DNA of 64,000 nt from Paracidovorax sp031843945 (GCF_031843945.1 NZ_JAVTJJ010000001.1:744001-808000), one strand, 5' to 3'. Numbered from the stretch's first letter, positions 41,723 through 55,875 are shown. Notes: generated by a model from the sequence alone, not told the origin. A program made the numbers and translations.

Positions 41723-43558
41723 ATGCCGCCGCTGTCACCCGTTCCGGAATGCTTGCCCGATGCAGCGTCTTCCGGATCTGATCCATGGGAGCCGGCACTG
41801 TTCGACGCGGCGCCTGTGGGGATCGCCCTGGTGCACCAGGGGCTGCTGGTGCATTGCAACCCCCATTTCGAAAGCCTGTTGGGCTACGAGCCGGGCGAGC
41901 TGCGTGGTATTCCACAGCAGCAATGGGCAGTCGTCGAAGCCGGTGTGTTCGACGGCCAATTGACGTTGCTGCGCAAGGACGGTGAGCCTGTGCAGTGCCG
42001 CGTCAGCGTTCGGGCCATGCCCGGTGTGGAAGATGACGCCCAACAGTTTCTGTGGGCCGTGATGGATGGCGGCGTACGCGCCCGCCGCGCCGGCATGGCC
42101 AAGCGCCTGACCGACGAGTTGGAGCAGTTGGTGCAGGACCGAACCGAAGAGCTGCGTGCCACGGTCACCGACTTGCACCGCGAAATCCATGACCGCAAGC
42201 TCGACCAGGAACGCATCTACTGGCTGGCTCATTACGATCCCCTGACCGGTCTGCCCAACCGTACCCTGCTGGCCGAACGCAGCCAGCAGGCGATTCGCCT
42301 GGCGCAACAGAACGGCACGCCGCTGGCCGTGATGTTTCTGGACCTGGACCACTTCAAGCACGTGAACGATTCGCTGGGGCACCGCGTGGGCGACGACCTA
42401 CTGGTGGAGATCGCCAAGCGGCTGCGGGCCATCGTGCGCGACCGCGACACCGTGGCGCGGCTGGGTGGCGACGAATTCGTACTGTTGCTGCCCGGCGCCA
42501 ACGCCCTCGGCGCGGCGCGCGTTGCGGGCAAGCTGCAGGAAGCAGCGCGCCAGCCGTATCAAATTGGCCATCACGAGCTGACGATGGCACCATCGATGGG
42601 CATCGCCCTCTTCCCGCAAGACGGCGAAGACTTCGAAACCCTGACCCAGTCCGCGGACACCGCGATGTACCGTGCCAAGTCGGATGGCCGCAATACCTTC
42701 CGGTTCTTCACGCCGGAGATGCATGCGCAATCGACGCGGGCACTGCGACTGGAAAACGCCCTGCGCCGGGCGCTGGAGCGCAATCAGCTACACCTGCACT
42801 ACCAGCCGCAGGTCACGCTGCGCACCGGCACCATCCGCAGCGTAGAAGCGCTGCTTCGCTGGGACCATCCCGAGCTGGGTTCCGTGTCGCCTGCTGAGTT
42901 CATTCCCATTGCCGAAGACACCGGCCAGATCCTGCAGATCGGTGAATGGGTGTTGCGCACGGCGCTGGCGCAACTGCACGCTTGGCGCGCCGAAGGGCTG
43001 GAAGCACTCACGATTGCGGTGAACCTGTCAGCCGTGCAGTTCCGCCAGCCACAATTGCCCGAGCTGATCGGCCGCATCCTTGATGAGGCGGTGTTGCCGG
43101 CGCACTTGCTGGAGCTGGAATTGACCGAGGGCGTGGCGGTCGACGATCCGCGTTCTGCCATCGCCACCATGGACCAGTTGCGCGAGCGCGGTGTGCGCAT
43201 GTCCATGGACGACTTCGGCACCGGATATTCGTCGCTCAGCCACTTGAAGCGGTTCCAGATCTACAAGCTGAAGATCGACCAATCGTTCGTGCGTGATCTG
43301 GGCCATGACCCCAACGACCGCGCCATCGTCAGCGCCATCATCCGCATGGCCCAGGCGCTGGGCATGCGCACCACCGCCGAGGGCGTGGAAACAGCCGAGC
43401 AACTCGCGTTCTTGCGGGAGCAAGGGTGTGATGAGGCCCAAGGCTACTTTCTGAGCCGCCCCATGCCTGCGGAACAGATCACGCCGCTGTTGCGGCGTGG
43501 CGGGCATGGCTTGCTTACGGAGCCGGCGGCAGAAGAAGCCGCCACGCTGGATTTGTAG
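41723..43558 (+). CDS. PAS-GGDEF-EAL protein (c-di-GMP turnover)
   Basis: 611 residues, cytosolic. An N-terminal PAS domain (~25-125: FDAAPVGIALVHQGLLVHCNPHFESLLGYEPGEL) and a coiled linker come first. The GGDEF domain has an intact G248-G-D-E-F252 and an RxxD inhibitory site (RDRD) five residues before it. The EAL domain has E375 in VEALLRW plus VNLS, ELELTEG, DDFGTGYSSL, LKIDQSF, EGVET and CDEAQGYFLSRPMP. Both activities look possible, with product feedback. In contrast with the GAF-EAL protein at 10.4 kb, no catalytic residue is lost. The upstream 62 in-frame codons overlap the TerB gene and are rejected. Confidence 0.93.
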   Translation: MPPLSPVPECLPDAASSGSDPWEPALFDAAPVGIALVHQGLLVHCNPHFESLLGYEPGELRGIPQQQWAVVEAGVFDGQLTLLRKDGEPVQCRVSVRAMPGVEDDAQQFLWAVMDGGVRARRAGMAKRLTDELEQLVQDRTEELRATVTDLHREIHDRKLDQERIYWLAHYDPLTGLPNRTLLAERSQQAIRLAQQNGTPLAVMFLDLDHFKHVNDSLGHRVGDDLLVEIAKRLRAIVRDRDTVARLGGDEFVLLLPGANALGAARVAGKLQEAARQPYQIGHHELTMAPSMGIALFPQDGEDFETLTQSADTAMYRAKSDGRNTFRFFTPEMHAQSTRALRLENALRRALERNQLHLHYQPQVTLRTGTIRSVEALLRWDHPELGSVSPAEFIPIAEDTGQILQIGEWVLRTALAQLHAWRAEGLEALTIAVNLSAVQFRQPQLPELIGRILDEAVLPAHLLELELTEGVAVDDPRSAIATMDQLRERGVRMSMDDFGTGYSSLSHLKRFQIYKLKIDQSFVRDLGHDPNDRAIVSAIIRMAQALGMRTTAEGVETAEQLAFLREQGCDEAQGYFLSRPMPAEQITPLLRRGGHGLLTEPAAEEAATLDL

Positions 43559-43625
43559 CCTCCAAGCCCAGGGACTTGAATCTTCGGCACATGTTGTACC
43601 GGGCATCCGTCAGCGCTGTGCGACC

Positions 43626-44960
43626 TTATCCGGCTCGCGCGGCATCCGCCAGGCGCTGCGCACACCGATTGGCCTGCTCAGCGTCACGTGCTTCCACCAT
43701 CACACGCAACAGCGGCTCGGTGCCACTTGCGCGAATCAGCACGCGGCCGGTGTCTCCCAGTTCCGCTTCGACGGCCTTGATATCGTCTGACAGTAGCTGA
43801 TTCGACTTCCAGTCCTGTTCCGGCGCCAGGCGCACGTTGAGCAGCACTTGCGGGAAAAGCGTCACGTCCTGCAGCAACTGGGCAATCGTGCGGCCACTGC
43901 GCACGCAGGCCTGAAGGATCTGCAGGGCACTGACCAATCCGTCGCCGGTCGTGTGGCGATCCAGCGCCAACAAGTGGCCCGAGCCTTCCCCCCCCAGCAG
44001 CCATCCGTGTCGTGCCAGTTCTTCCAGCACATACCGGTCACCCACCTTGGCACGCACGAACTGCACGCCGCGCTTGCGCAGCGCCACTTCCACGGCCATG
44101 TTGGTCATCAGCGTGCCAACAACGCCCGGAACGGCCTCGTTGCGGCCCAGGCGATCTGCCGCCATCAGGTAGAGCAGCTCGTCGCCGTTGTAGAGGCGCC
44201 CTGCGGCGTCCACGATCTGCAACCGGTCCGCGTCGCCATCCAGCGCAATGCCGTAGTCGGCATGGTTGGCCCGCACGGCGCGCACCAGAGCGTCGGGGTG
44301 CGTGGCGCCCACCTCGTGGTTGATGTTCAGCCCATCGGGCGAGCAGCCGATGGCGAGCACTTCGGCGCCCAGTTCGTGAAACACCTTGGGCGCTATGTGA
44401 TAGGCCGCACCGTGAGCCGCATCGACGACGATCTTCAGCCCTCGCAGCGTCAAGTCCTGCGCGAAGGTGCTCTTGCAGAATTCGATGTACCGGCCGGCGG
44501 CATCGTCCAGCCTGCGCGTCTTGCCCAGCGACGCCGAATCGGCCCAGACGGGAGCGGCGGTCAGCGCCGTTTCCACCGACTGCTCCCACGCGTCCGATAG
44601 CTTGGCGCCCTGCGCACTGAAGAATTTGATGCCGTTATCGGGGTACGGATTGTGGCTGGCGCTGATCACCACGCCCAGGCTGGCCCGCTGCGCGCGAGTG
44701 AGGTAGGCAACGCCGGGCGTGGGCAGTGGCCCGAGCAGCACCACGTCGACGCCGGCCGAATTGAAGCCGGATTCGAGCGCGCTTTCCAGCATGTAGCCGG
44801 AAATGCGGGTGTCCTTGCCGATCAGCACCGTCGGGCGTTTTTCGGTTTCCCGCAGCACGCGTCCTACGGCGTGGGCCAGTCGCAAAACGAAATCAGGCGT
44901 GATGGGCGCCTGGCCCACGGTTCCACGGATGCCATCGGTGCCGAAATAGGTTCGCTTCAT
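43626..44960 (-). CDS. glmM: Phosphoglucosamine mutase
   Basis: 444 residues; interconverts glucosamine-6-phosphate and glucosamine-1-phosphate on the way to UDP-GlcNAc. N-terminal KRTYFGTDGIRGTVGQAPITPDF; active phosphoserine S102 in VISASHNPYPDNGIKFF; metal loop DGDADR; sugar loop GEGSGH; C-terminal phosphate loop RASGTEPLLRV. The ATG at 44960 has GAGGAGAG upstream. It follows folP by 46 nt in the conserved ftsH-folP-glmM order. Confidence 0.97.
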   Translation of the reverse strand: MKRTYFGTDGIRGTVGQAPITPDFVLRLAHAVGRVLRETEKRPTVLIGKDTRISGYMLESALESGFNSAGVDVVLLGPLPTPGVAYLTRAQRASLGVVISASHNPYPDNGIKFFSAQGAKLSDAWEQSVETALTAAPVWADSASLGKTRRLDDAAGRYIEFCKSTFAQDLTLRGLKIVVDAAHGAAYHIAPKVFHELGAEVLAIGCSPDGLNINHEVGATHPDALVRAVRANHADYGIALDGDADRLQIVDAAGRLYNGDELLYLMAADRLGRNEAVPGVVGTLMTNMAVEVALRKRGVQFVRAKVGDRYVLEELARHGWLLGGEGSGHLLALDRHTTGDGLVSALQILQACVRSGRTIAQLLQDVTLFPQVLLNVRLAPEQDWKSNQLLSDDIKAVEAELGDTGRVLIRASGTEPLLRVMVEARDAEQANRCAQRLADAARAG

Positions 44961-45006
44961 GTGCTCTCTCCTCACTGCCTTGTTGATTGTTATGCCAGCG
45001 GCTGAA

Positions 45007-45894
45007 CTACGAATTGTCCGACAGCGCTGGGCCAATGCTTTGCTGCTGCATGGCGTGCCAGACCTGAATCGCTGCCACGGTATCACGCACGTCGTGCACC
45101 CGCACGATGCGTGCGCCACGGTCCACGGCCAGCACAGCAGCGGCCACGCTGGCGCCTAGACGCTGGTCTACCGGTAGCCCGGTGACCATACCCAGCGATG
45201 ATTTGCGAGACCAGCCGGCCAGCCAGGGATAAGGAGCGGCCTGCAGCTCAGCTTGCCGGGCCAGCAGGGCGAAGTTCTGTTCCACGGTCTTGCCGAAGCC
45301 AATGCCCGCGTCCAGCACGATACGAGCCTTTTCGACCCCTAGCGCTTGCAGTTCAAGCGCAGATTGCTCTAAAAATAATAGCACCCGCTTGGGAACATCG
45401 CCTTCCATGGGCAGCTGCTGCATGGTTTGCGGATCGCGGTGCATGTGCATCAGGCACACGCCGCAGTGGGGGTGGCCCGCAATCACCTGCGCAGCGCCTG
45501 GCTGCCGCAGCGCCCAGATGTCGTTGACGATGTCGGCCCCGAGTTCCAGCACGGCCTGCATGACCTCTGGCTTGTAGGTGTCCACCGAAAGAGGCACGTT
45601 CAGCCTCACAGCCTCGCGCACCACGGGCATGACGCGCGCCAGTTCTTCCTCCAGCGATACGGCCGGACTGCCCGGGCGGGTCGACTCACCCCCGATGTCG
45701 AGAATGTCTGCGCCTTCGGCCAGCAATTGTTCGCAATGCGCCAGCGCCCTCGACAGCCCCGCGTTGCGTCCGCCGTCAGAAAAGGAATCGGGCGTCACAT
45801 TGACGATGCCCATGACCTGCGGCCGCGACAGGTCGATGGCAAAACGCGAGGTGCGCCAATAGCCAGTAGCCGGCACCGACGTGTCCAACTTCAC
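45007..45894 (-). CDS. folP: Dihydropteroate synthase
   Basis: 295 residues; joins pABA and dihydropterin pyrophosphate in folate synthesis. Motifs: VMGIVNVTPDSFSDGG, ADILDIGGESTRPGS, PLSVDTYKPEVM, IVLDAGIGFGKT, LAGWSRKSSLG and RVHDVRDT. Residues ~171-187 (LLFLEQSALELQALGV) are encoded by DNA very like the two-hairpin repeat (45336-45384), although the protein aligns with E. coli FolP there without a gap. Second gene of ftsH-folP-glmM; 97 nt from ftsH. Confidence 0.97.
   Translation of the reverse strand: MKLDTSVPATGYWRTSRFAIDLSRPQVMGIVNVTPDSFSDGGRNAGLSRALAHCEQLLAEGADILDIGGESTRPGSPAVSLEEELARVMPVVREAVRLNVPLSVDTYKPEVMQAVLELGADIVNDIWALRQPGAAQVIAGHPHCGVCLMHMHRDPQTMQQLPMEGDVPKRVLLFLEQSALELQALGVEKARIVLDAGIGFGKTVEQNFALLARQAELQAAPYPWLAGWSRKSSLGMVTGLPVDQRLGASVAAAVLAVDRGARIVRVHDVRDTVAAIQVWHAMQQQSIGPALSDNS
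45336..45384 (-). repeat. Two-hairpin repeat look-alike, copy H, inside folP
   Basis: Minus strand: GCTATTATTTTTAGAGC, AATCTGCGCTTGAACTGCAAGCGC, TAGGGG. The second stem GCGCTTG...CAAGCGC is perfect; the first is partly lost. A/T-rich codons here (TTA, TTT, CTA) stand out from the rest of folP. Confidence 0.55.
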
Positions 45895-45945
45895 AGCCCG
45901 ATCTCTGCAGAAAATTTGTCGTTGCGCATTGGAAGATCAAATGCG

Positions 45946-45970
45946 ACAACGGGGCACAAGGCCCCGTTGT
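45946..45970 (-). terminator. Hairpin after ftsH
   Basis: ACAACGGGGC / GCCCCGTTGT, a ten-base perfect stem with a five-base loop, lies between ftsH stop and folP start. The following T-run is short, so it may only reduce read-through. Confidence 0.5.
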
Positions 45971-45991
45971 TCAGTTGCGCTGTTCCGCGCG

Positions 45992-47911
<1,920 letters not shown>

Positions 47912-48076
47912 GCGGAACTCCAGAAAGGGAAAGGTTGAACAGCCATGAGCGTGTCATGAAACCGTCCTAGCGCATTTGAGGCGCATTTTAGGCGTTTCAA
48001 GCCATGGGCCGAGGCGGCTTACCCCAGCAATGGCTATGGTCAACGCGGCACAGGCCGCAAATACCTCTGGCGACGC

Positions 48077-48730
48077 CTACTTCAGGCCAATGCCCACCAG
48101 AAAGGTTTCGGACGACCGGTCGCGTGAAGCCTTGGGTTTGAGCGGCTTGACGAGCTTGAAGTTGTCCTTGAAGAGCTGCACCAGTTCGGCGTAGCCACCT
48201 CCGTGAAACAGCTTCACCACCAAGGCGCCGTCGGGCTTGAGATGGACCTTGGCGAAATCCACCGCCAGCTCGATCAACAAGGAGATGCGGGCGGAGTCGG
48301 CCGATGCAATGCCGGAGAGGTTGGGCGCCATGTCCGAGATCACTACATCCACAGCCCTGCCCTGCACGACCTCCTGAAGCTTCTCGAGCACCGCATCCTC
48401 GCGGAAGTCGCCCTGCAGAAACACCACACCTTCGATGGGCTCCATGGGCAACATGTCCAGCGCAATGATGGTGCCCTTCAGCGCGCCGGCGGCAGCGCCG
48501 TCAGGAGACATGCGCCTGCGTACGTACTGACTCCAAGCACCTGGAGCCGAACCCAGGTCCACCACGATGTGGCCCGGCCGGATCAGCCCCAGCTGCTCAT
48601 CGATCTCCTTGAGCTTGTATGCAGCGCGCGCGCGATAGCCGTCCCTTTGCGCCTGTTTGACGTACGGGTCGTTCATGTGGTCATGCAACCACGCTTTGTT
48701 GACCTTCTTGGGTTTGTTGTCGGCTTTCAT
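48077..48730 (-). CDS. rlmE: 23S rRNA 2'-O-ribose U2552 methyltransferase
   Basis: 217 residues (FtsJ/RrmJ family). Basic start KADNKPKKVNKAWLHDHMNDPYVKQAQRDGYRARAAYKL; SAM loop VVDLGSAPGAWSQYV; catalytic K-D-K-E tetrad recognisable as K40 region, D in ISDMAPNLSG, K in VVKLFHGGG and E in SSETFLVG. ATG at 48730 preferred; an upstream ATG at 48748 is possible. Its head-to-head neighbour is yhbY, as in many proteobacteria. rlmE leads the rlmE-ftsH-folP-glmM order. Confidence 0.95.
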   Translation of the reverse strand: MKADNKPKKVNKAWLHDHMNDPYVKQAQRDGYRARAAYKLKEIDEQLGLIRPGHIVVDLGSAPGAWSQYVRRRMSPDGAAAGALKGTIIALDMLPMEPIEGVVFLQGDFREDAVLEKLQEVVQGRAVDVVISDMAPNLSGIASADSARISLLIELAVDFAKVHLKPDGALVVKLFHGGGYAELVQLFKDNFKLVKPLKPKASRDRSSETFLVGIGLK

Positions 48731-48793
48731 CTGTTTTTCGCTGTGCATTCGCATGCCGCGGAGCCGGTTGCCGGCACCAGCCCGGCGCATTGA

Positions 48794-48799
48794 GATAAT
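48794..48799 (+). promoter_or_regulatory. -10-like hexamer of yhbY, leaderless candidate
   Basis: GATAAT ends 7 nt before the ATG at 48807 with ACGGCCC between, and no Shine-Dalgarno. Nearly the same as the map start region. Confidence 0.4.
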
Positions 48800-48806
48800 A
48801 CGGCCC

Positions 48807-49283
48807 ATGCCCCTCATTCAATTGACTCCCGCCGAGCGCCGGGAACACCGCGCTCAAGCCCACCATCTGGACCCTGTGGTTCTGATCGGCGGTGACGGCC
48901 TTACTCCTGCCGTGCAAAAAGAGGTGAACGCCGCCTTGAACGCGCACGGACTTATCAAGGTCCGCGTTTTCAGCGACGACCGCGTGGCGCGCGAACAGGT
49001 CTACCAACAGCTGGCCAACGATCTGAACGCAGCGCCCATTCAGCACATCGGCAAATTGCTGGTGCTCTGGCGCCCCGTGCCACCGAAGGAAAAGACCTTG
49101 GACGAAGACCGCATGCCCGGTCCTCGCGACGTGAAAGTGCTGAAGTTCAGCAAGCGCGGCGGCCAACGCCCCGAAGTAAAGCAACTGCGCGTGCTGGGCA
49201 ACCAACGACTCACGCCGGGCGGCCAGATCAAGCGTGCCAAGCCGCCCAAGCAGAAATCGATCAAGAAACGGCAGGCTGATTAA
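48807..49283 (+). CDS. yhbY: YhbY/CRS1-type RNA-binding protein with basic C-terminal extension
   Basis: 158 residues. The CRM domain covers ~1-95: LTPAERREHRAQAHHLDPVVLIGGDGLTPAVQKEVNAALNAHGLIKVRV with the GxxG-like loop, then IQHIGKLLVLWRP. E. coli YhbY is 97 residues and binds pre-50S particles. Here a lysine/arginine-rich tail (FSKRGGQRPEVKQLRVL..., IKRAKPPKQKSIKKRQAD) adds about 60. Stop codon overlaps the next gene's ATG by one base (TAATG), so the two are translationally coupled. Confidence 0.92.
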   Translation: MPLIQLTPAERREHRAQAHHLDPVVLIGGDGLTPAVQKEVNAALNAHGLIKVRVFSDDRVAREQVYQQLANDLNAAPIQHIGKLLVLWRPVPPKEKTLDEDRMPGPRDVKVLKFSKRGGQRPEVKQLRVLGNQRLTPGGQIKRAKPPKQKSIKKRQAD

Positions 49284-50026
49284 TGCCTGGCGCCACGGCG
49301 CCAGAGCGCCACGTCATCTGCATGAAATGGGGCACCAAGTACGGCCCCGAGTATGTCAACCGCCTTTACGCCATGGTGCGCCGCCACCTGCGCGGCGACT
49401 TTCATTTTGTCTGCCTGACGGACGATGCCTCTGGCATTCGCGAAGAAGTGCAGTGCCTGCCCATCCCGCCGCTGGATCTGCCTGCGGGTATTCCGGAGAG
49501 GGGCTGGACCAAGCTGGCGACCTTCAGTGCTGACCTGCACGGCCTGCGCGGCACCGCACTCTTTCTCGATGTCGACGTGGTGGTCACCGGAAGCCTGGAC
49601 GAATTCTTTACCCAGTCGGGTGACTTCGTCATCATTCACGATTACAAGCGCCCCTGGCGGGTGACAGGCAATTCGTCGGTGTATCGTTTCGAGATCGGCG
49701 CGCATCCGGACGTCCTCGATTACTTTCGCGGGCACTTCGAAGAAATTCGAAGCCAGTTTCGCAATGAGCAGGCGTATCTGTCGGACTTCCTGCATCGCCA
49801 GGGCAAGCTGTCGTATTGGCCTGACGCCTGGTGTCCCAGCTTCAAGTACCACAGCATCCCCGCCTGGCCATCAAATTACTGGAAGGCGCCAGCCGTGCCT
49901 GCAGGCGCGCGCATCGTTATCTTCCACGGCGAATGCAATCCGCCAGACGCCCTGGCAGGCCGGCGCAACCGGCGTTTCCGCCATATCGAGCCGGCCACCT
50001 GGGTGGCGGAACACTGGCACGAGTGA
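49283..50026 (+). CDS. Putative glycosyltransferase
   Basis: 247 residues. Starts HVICMKWGTKYGPEYVNRLYAMVRRHL and has a DxD motif in ALFLDVDVVVTGSLDEFF, typical of GT-A sugar transferases related to family 8. Later FSADLHGL, NEQAYLSDFLH and FHGECNPPDAL. No signal or membrane segment. The acceptor is unknown. ATG overlaps the yhbY stop by one base; coupling of a glycosyltransferase with a ribosome-assembly gene is unexplained. Confidence 0.8.
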   Translation: MPGATAPERHVICMKWGTKYGPEYVNRLYAMVRRHLRGDFHFVCLTDDASGIREEVQCLPIPPLDLPAGIPERGWTKLATFSADLHGLRGTALFLDVDVVVTGSLDEFFTQSGDFVIIHDYKRPWRVTGNSSVYRFEIGAHPDVLDYFRGHFEEIRSQFRNEQAYLSDFLHRQGKLSYWPDAWCPSFKYHSIPAWPSNYWKAPAVPAGARIVIFHGECNPPDALAGRRNRRFRHIEPATWVAEHWHE

Positions 50027-50102
50027 TCGAGTCATCGGGCAGATCGGCGCGGTGTTGTGACCGTGCTCAACTGACGATCTTTGAGGCCTCTGGCCTCTTA
50101 TA

Positions 50103-50519
50103 TCAACGCGGGGGTTGTTGAACGGTGCGCCACAGCACCGCGAGTGCGCATAGCCATTGCAGCGCATACAGCACCGTGCCGATCGAATGCCAGAGCTTGA
50201 GGTTCTGTCGCGCCACGATGCGGGGAGCCACGCCGTATTGCACGACCAAGGCCAGCAACAGCCCGCCAATGATAAAAATCATAGCTGCTCGCGCCCACTC
50301 CTCCTCGGTTTCAGCAAACTTTCGCTTGGAAAGCACCAGCAGCAAAGCGCCACATGCTATCGAAATGAAAGTCTGCGCCTCGAAAAGACGTGCCGCCATC
50401 AAGCCGGCAGCAGCTGGCGTGGCCAGATGGGCGAACAGCAAGGGCACCACCACGAACCCGATGGTGGACAGGCTGCCCCACCACAGCGCGGCAGCAAAAA
50501 CAGGCAGGCGATCTCGCAT
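50103..50519 (-). CDS. DUF4149 membrane protein
   Basis: 138 residues from the ATG at 50519. Four hydrophobic segments: LPVFAAALWWGSLSTIGFVVVPLLFAHL, LMAARLFEAQTFISIACGALLLVL, ARAAMIFIIGGLLLALVVQYGVAP and WHSIGTVLYALQWLCALAVLW. Fits DUF4149 (TMEM205-like), a usual neighbour of greA in betaproteobacteria. In-frame starts at 50540/50543 would overlap greA's stop. Function unknown. Confidence 0.85.
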   Translation of the reverse strand: MRDRLPVFAAALWWGSLSTIGFVVVPLLFAHLATPAAAGLMAARLFEAQTFISIACGALLLVLSKRKFAETEEEWARAAMIFIIGGLLLALVVQYGVAPRIVARQNLKLWHSIGTVLYALQWLCALAVLWRTVQQPPR

Positions 50520-50539
50520 GGCGTGCGCCCCGCCGTCCA

Positions 50540-51016
50540 TCAACGGTAGCTGACCGCCACCACGTCGTAACGGCGTACGCCGCCGGGCGCCCGCACCTCT
50601 GCCGTGTCGCCCTCTTCCTTGCCGATCAGCGCACGGGCGATCGGGCTGGACACGTTGATCAGGCCCAGCTTCAGATCGGCTTCGTCCTCACCCACGATCT
50701 GATAGGTGACCGTCTCGCCGCTCTCTTCGTCTTCCAGTTCCACCGTGGCACCGAACACGACCTTGCCGCCTGCGTCCAACTGGCTCGGGTCGATGATCTG
50801 CGCGGCCGACAGCTTGCCTTCTACTTCCTGAATGCGGCCTTCAATGAAGCCCTGGCGATCCTTGGCGGCCTCGTACTCGGCGTTTTCGCTCAGGTCGCCT
50901 TGCGCACGCGCTTCGGAGATCGAGTTGATCACCCAGGGGCGCTCGACGGTTTTCAGGCGATGCAGTTCTTCCTTCAGCTTCTCTGCGCCGCGCTTGGTAA
51001 TCGGGATGGTGGTCAT
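50540..51016 (-). CDS. greA: Transcription elongation factor GreA
   Basis: 158 residues. The N-terminal coiled coil MTTIPITKRGAEKLKEELHRLKTVERPWVINSISEARAQGDLSENAEYEAAKDRQGFIEGRI contains the conserved acidic tip (GDLSENAEYE) that enters the RNA polymerase secondary channel. The C-terminal globular domain ends GVRRYDVVAVSYR. Rescues backtracked polymerase. Downstream of carB in the conserved carA-carB-greA order. Confidence 0.96.
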   Translation of the reverse strand: MTTIPITKRGAEKLKEELHRLKTVERPWVINSISEARAQGDLSENAEYEAAKDRQGFIEGRIQEVEGKLSAAQIIDPSQLDAGGKVVFGATVELEDEESGETVTYQIVGEDEADLKLGLINVSSPIARALIGKEEGDTAEVRAPGGVRRYDVVAVSYR

Positions 51017-51118
51017 GGGTCAATCTCTCCGTTCAACTCTTTGCTGCGCACAGATGCGCAACCCTCCTCAGCGTGTCGGCCGCACTGCCATGCAATGTGC
51101 CGCGACGCCACCAAAAGC

Positions 51119-51149
51119 AAACCGCCGCGCGTTGCCGCGCGGCGGTTTC
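51119..51149 (-). terminator. Terminator between carB and greA
   Basis: A 13-base GC-rich perfect stem (AAACCGCCGCGCG/CGCGCGGCGGTTT), loop of four, followed on the minus strand by TTTGCTTTT. Suggests greA has its own promoter. Confidence 0.7.
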
Positions 51150-51229
51150 AGTTCGAGTAGGGATTATGCCGCGTTTGACGCGGCGCCCTGCACCCAAAGA
51201 CGTGCCGTCCGAACGGAGCGGCGGTCCTA

Positions 51230-54488
<3,259 letters not shown>

Positions 54489-54496
<8 letters not shown>

Positions 54497-55673
54497 TCTT
54501 GTTCTCCGTCTTGTGCTTTTCCATCAGGGCCGTGAAACGGTCGAACAGATAGGCGATGTCGTGCGGACCAGGCGAGGCTTCCGGATGGCCCTGAAAACAG
54601 AACGCAGGTTGGTCAGTGCGCTCCAGGCCCTGCAGCGTGCCGTCAAACAAGCTGATGTGCGTGGGGCGCAGCGTGCCGGGCAGCGAGTTGGCCTCTACCG
54701 CGAAGCCGTGGTTCTGGCTGGTGATGCTGACGCGGCCGTTGTCCAGATCCTTCACAGGGTGGTTCGCGCCATGGTGGCTGTTGTCCATCTTGAAGGTCTT
54801 GGCACCGCTGGCCAAGGCCATGATCTGGTGGCCCAGGCAAATGCCAAAGGTGGGCACACCGGCATCGATGATCTGCCGAGTCGCCTCGATGGCGTAATCG
54901 CAGGGCGCCGGATCGCCAGGGCCGTTGGACAGGAAAACGCCGTCCGGGCTCATCGCCAGCACATCGGCAGCGGATGTCTTCGCGGGCACCACGGTGAGCT
55001 TGCAGCCGCGCTCGGCCAGCATGCGAAGAATGTTCTTCTTCACGCCGTAGTCATACGCCACTACATGGAATCGCGGAGCCGTCTGCTGGCCGTAGCCTTC
55101 TCCCAGTTTCCACTCGGTCTGATCCCAGACATAGGACGTGGGCGTGCTCACGACCTTGGCCAAGTCCAGGCCATTCATGCTGGGCGCGGCCTTGGCAGCG
55201 GCCAGGGCTTCGTTAACGCGTGCCTGCGTCACGGCTTCACCGGCAGCCAAGCCCACGATGGCACCGTTTTGCGCACCCTTGTCGCGCAGGATGCGGGTGA
55301 GCTTGCGCGTGTCGATATTGGCGATGCCTACGGTCTTCTCGCGTACCAAGTACTGCGAAAGCGTTTCGGTGCTGCGGAAGTTGCTGGCCAGCAGAGGCAG
55401 GTCTTTGATAACGAGGCCTGCAGCGTGGACCTTGTCAGCCTCGATGTCCTCAGTATTGACGCCGTAGTTGCCGATGTGCGGATACGTCAATGTGACGATC
55501 TGCTGGCAGTAGCTGGGGTCAGTGAGGATTTCCTGGTAGCCGGTGATGGCGGTGTTGAACACCACTTCGCCGACGATAGTGCCGGTGGCACCGATCGAGT
55601 TGCCGATAAAGACCGTGCCGTCTGCGAGCGCCAGAATGGCGGGCGGGAAGGTTCCCTGTAGAGACAAGAGCAC
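54489..55673 (-). CDS. carA: Carbamoyl-phosphate synthase small (glutaminase) subunit
   Basis: 394 residues. N-terminal domain ALADGTVFIGNSIGATGTIVGEVVFNTAITGYQEILTDPSY. C-terminal class I glutamine amidotransferase with nucleophile Cys in FGICLGHQIMAL and the His/Glu pair at FQGHPEASPGP. Passes ammonia to CarB. The start is a GTG (55671-55673) with GGAG six bases upstream. Preceded by a ~115-nt leader with a nested hairpin and a TATAAT box. Confidence 0.97.
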
Positions 55674-55695
55674 TGGGTTCTCCGAATGGTTACGG

Positions 55696-55772
55696 GTCGC
55701 CCGGAGTCCGCAGGAAGACGTTCCTGAAGACTGCTACTTGTTGGGGAATTGCTTTGGGTACGGCCGGGCGAC
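55696..55772 (-). promoter_or_regulatory. Structured carAB leader
   Basis: A nine-base perfect inverted repeat (GTCGCCCGG at 55696-55704, CCGGGCGAC at 55764-55772) encloses a smaller AGGAA-GACG-TTCCT hairpin (55712-55725). Lies wholly between the putative carA -10 and its start codon. May regulate carAB; no T-run follows, so control by translation or a bound protein is more likely than classical attenuation. Confidence 0.45.
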
Positions 55773-55793
55773 GTTTTTGCGGGAAAGCCCCCG

Positions 55794-55799
55794 ATTATA
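55794..55799 (-). promoter_or_regulatory. -10 box of carAB
   Basis: Perfect TATAAT on the minus strand, about 120 nt before the carA start. No good -35 at 16-18 nt was seen. Confidence 0.5.
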
Positions 55800-55875
55800 G
55801 CTGCACCACATGCCCGGCGCTTGTAACCAGGCACACATACCCAGCTTCAATCAGCAACGCTAACTGATCGATAAA

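Noticed and set aside
50272..50300. AAATCATAGCTGCTCGCGCCC inside the DUF4149 gene resembles the start of the scattered repeat
   Set aside because: Only about 15 bases match, the second stem is absent, and the segment encodes a normal membrane helix.
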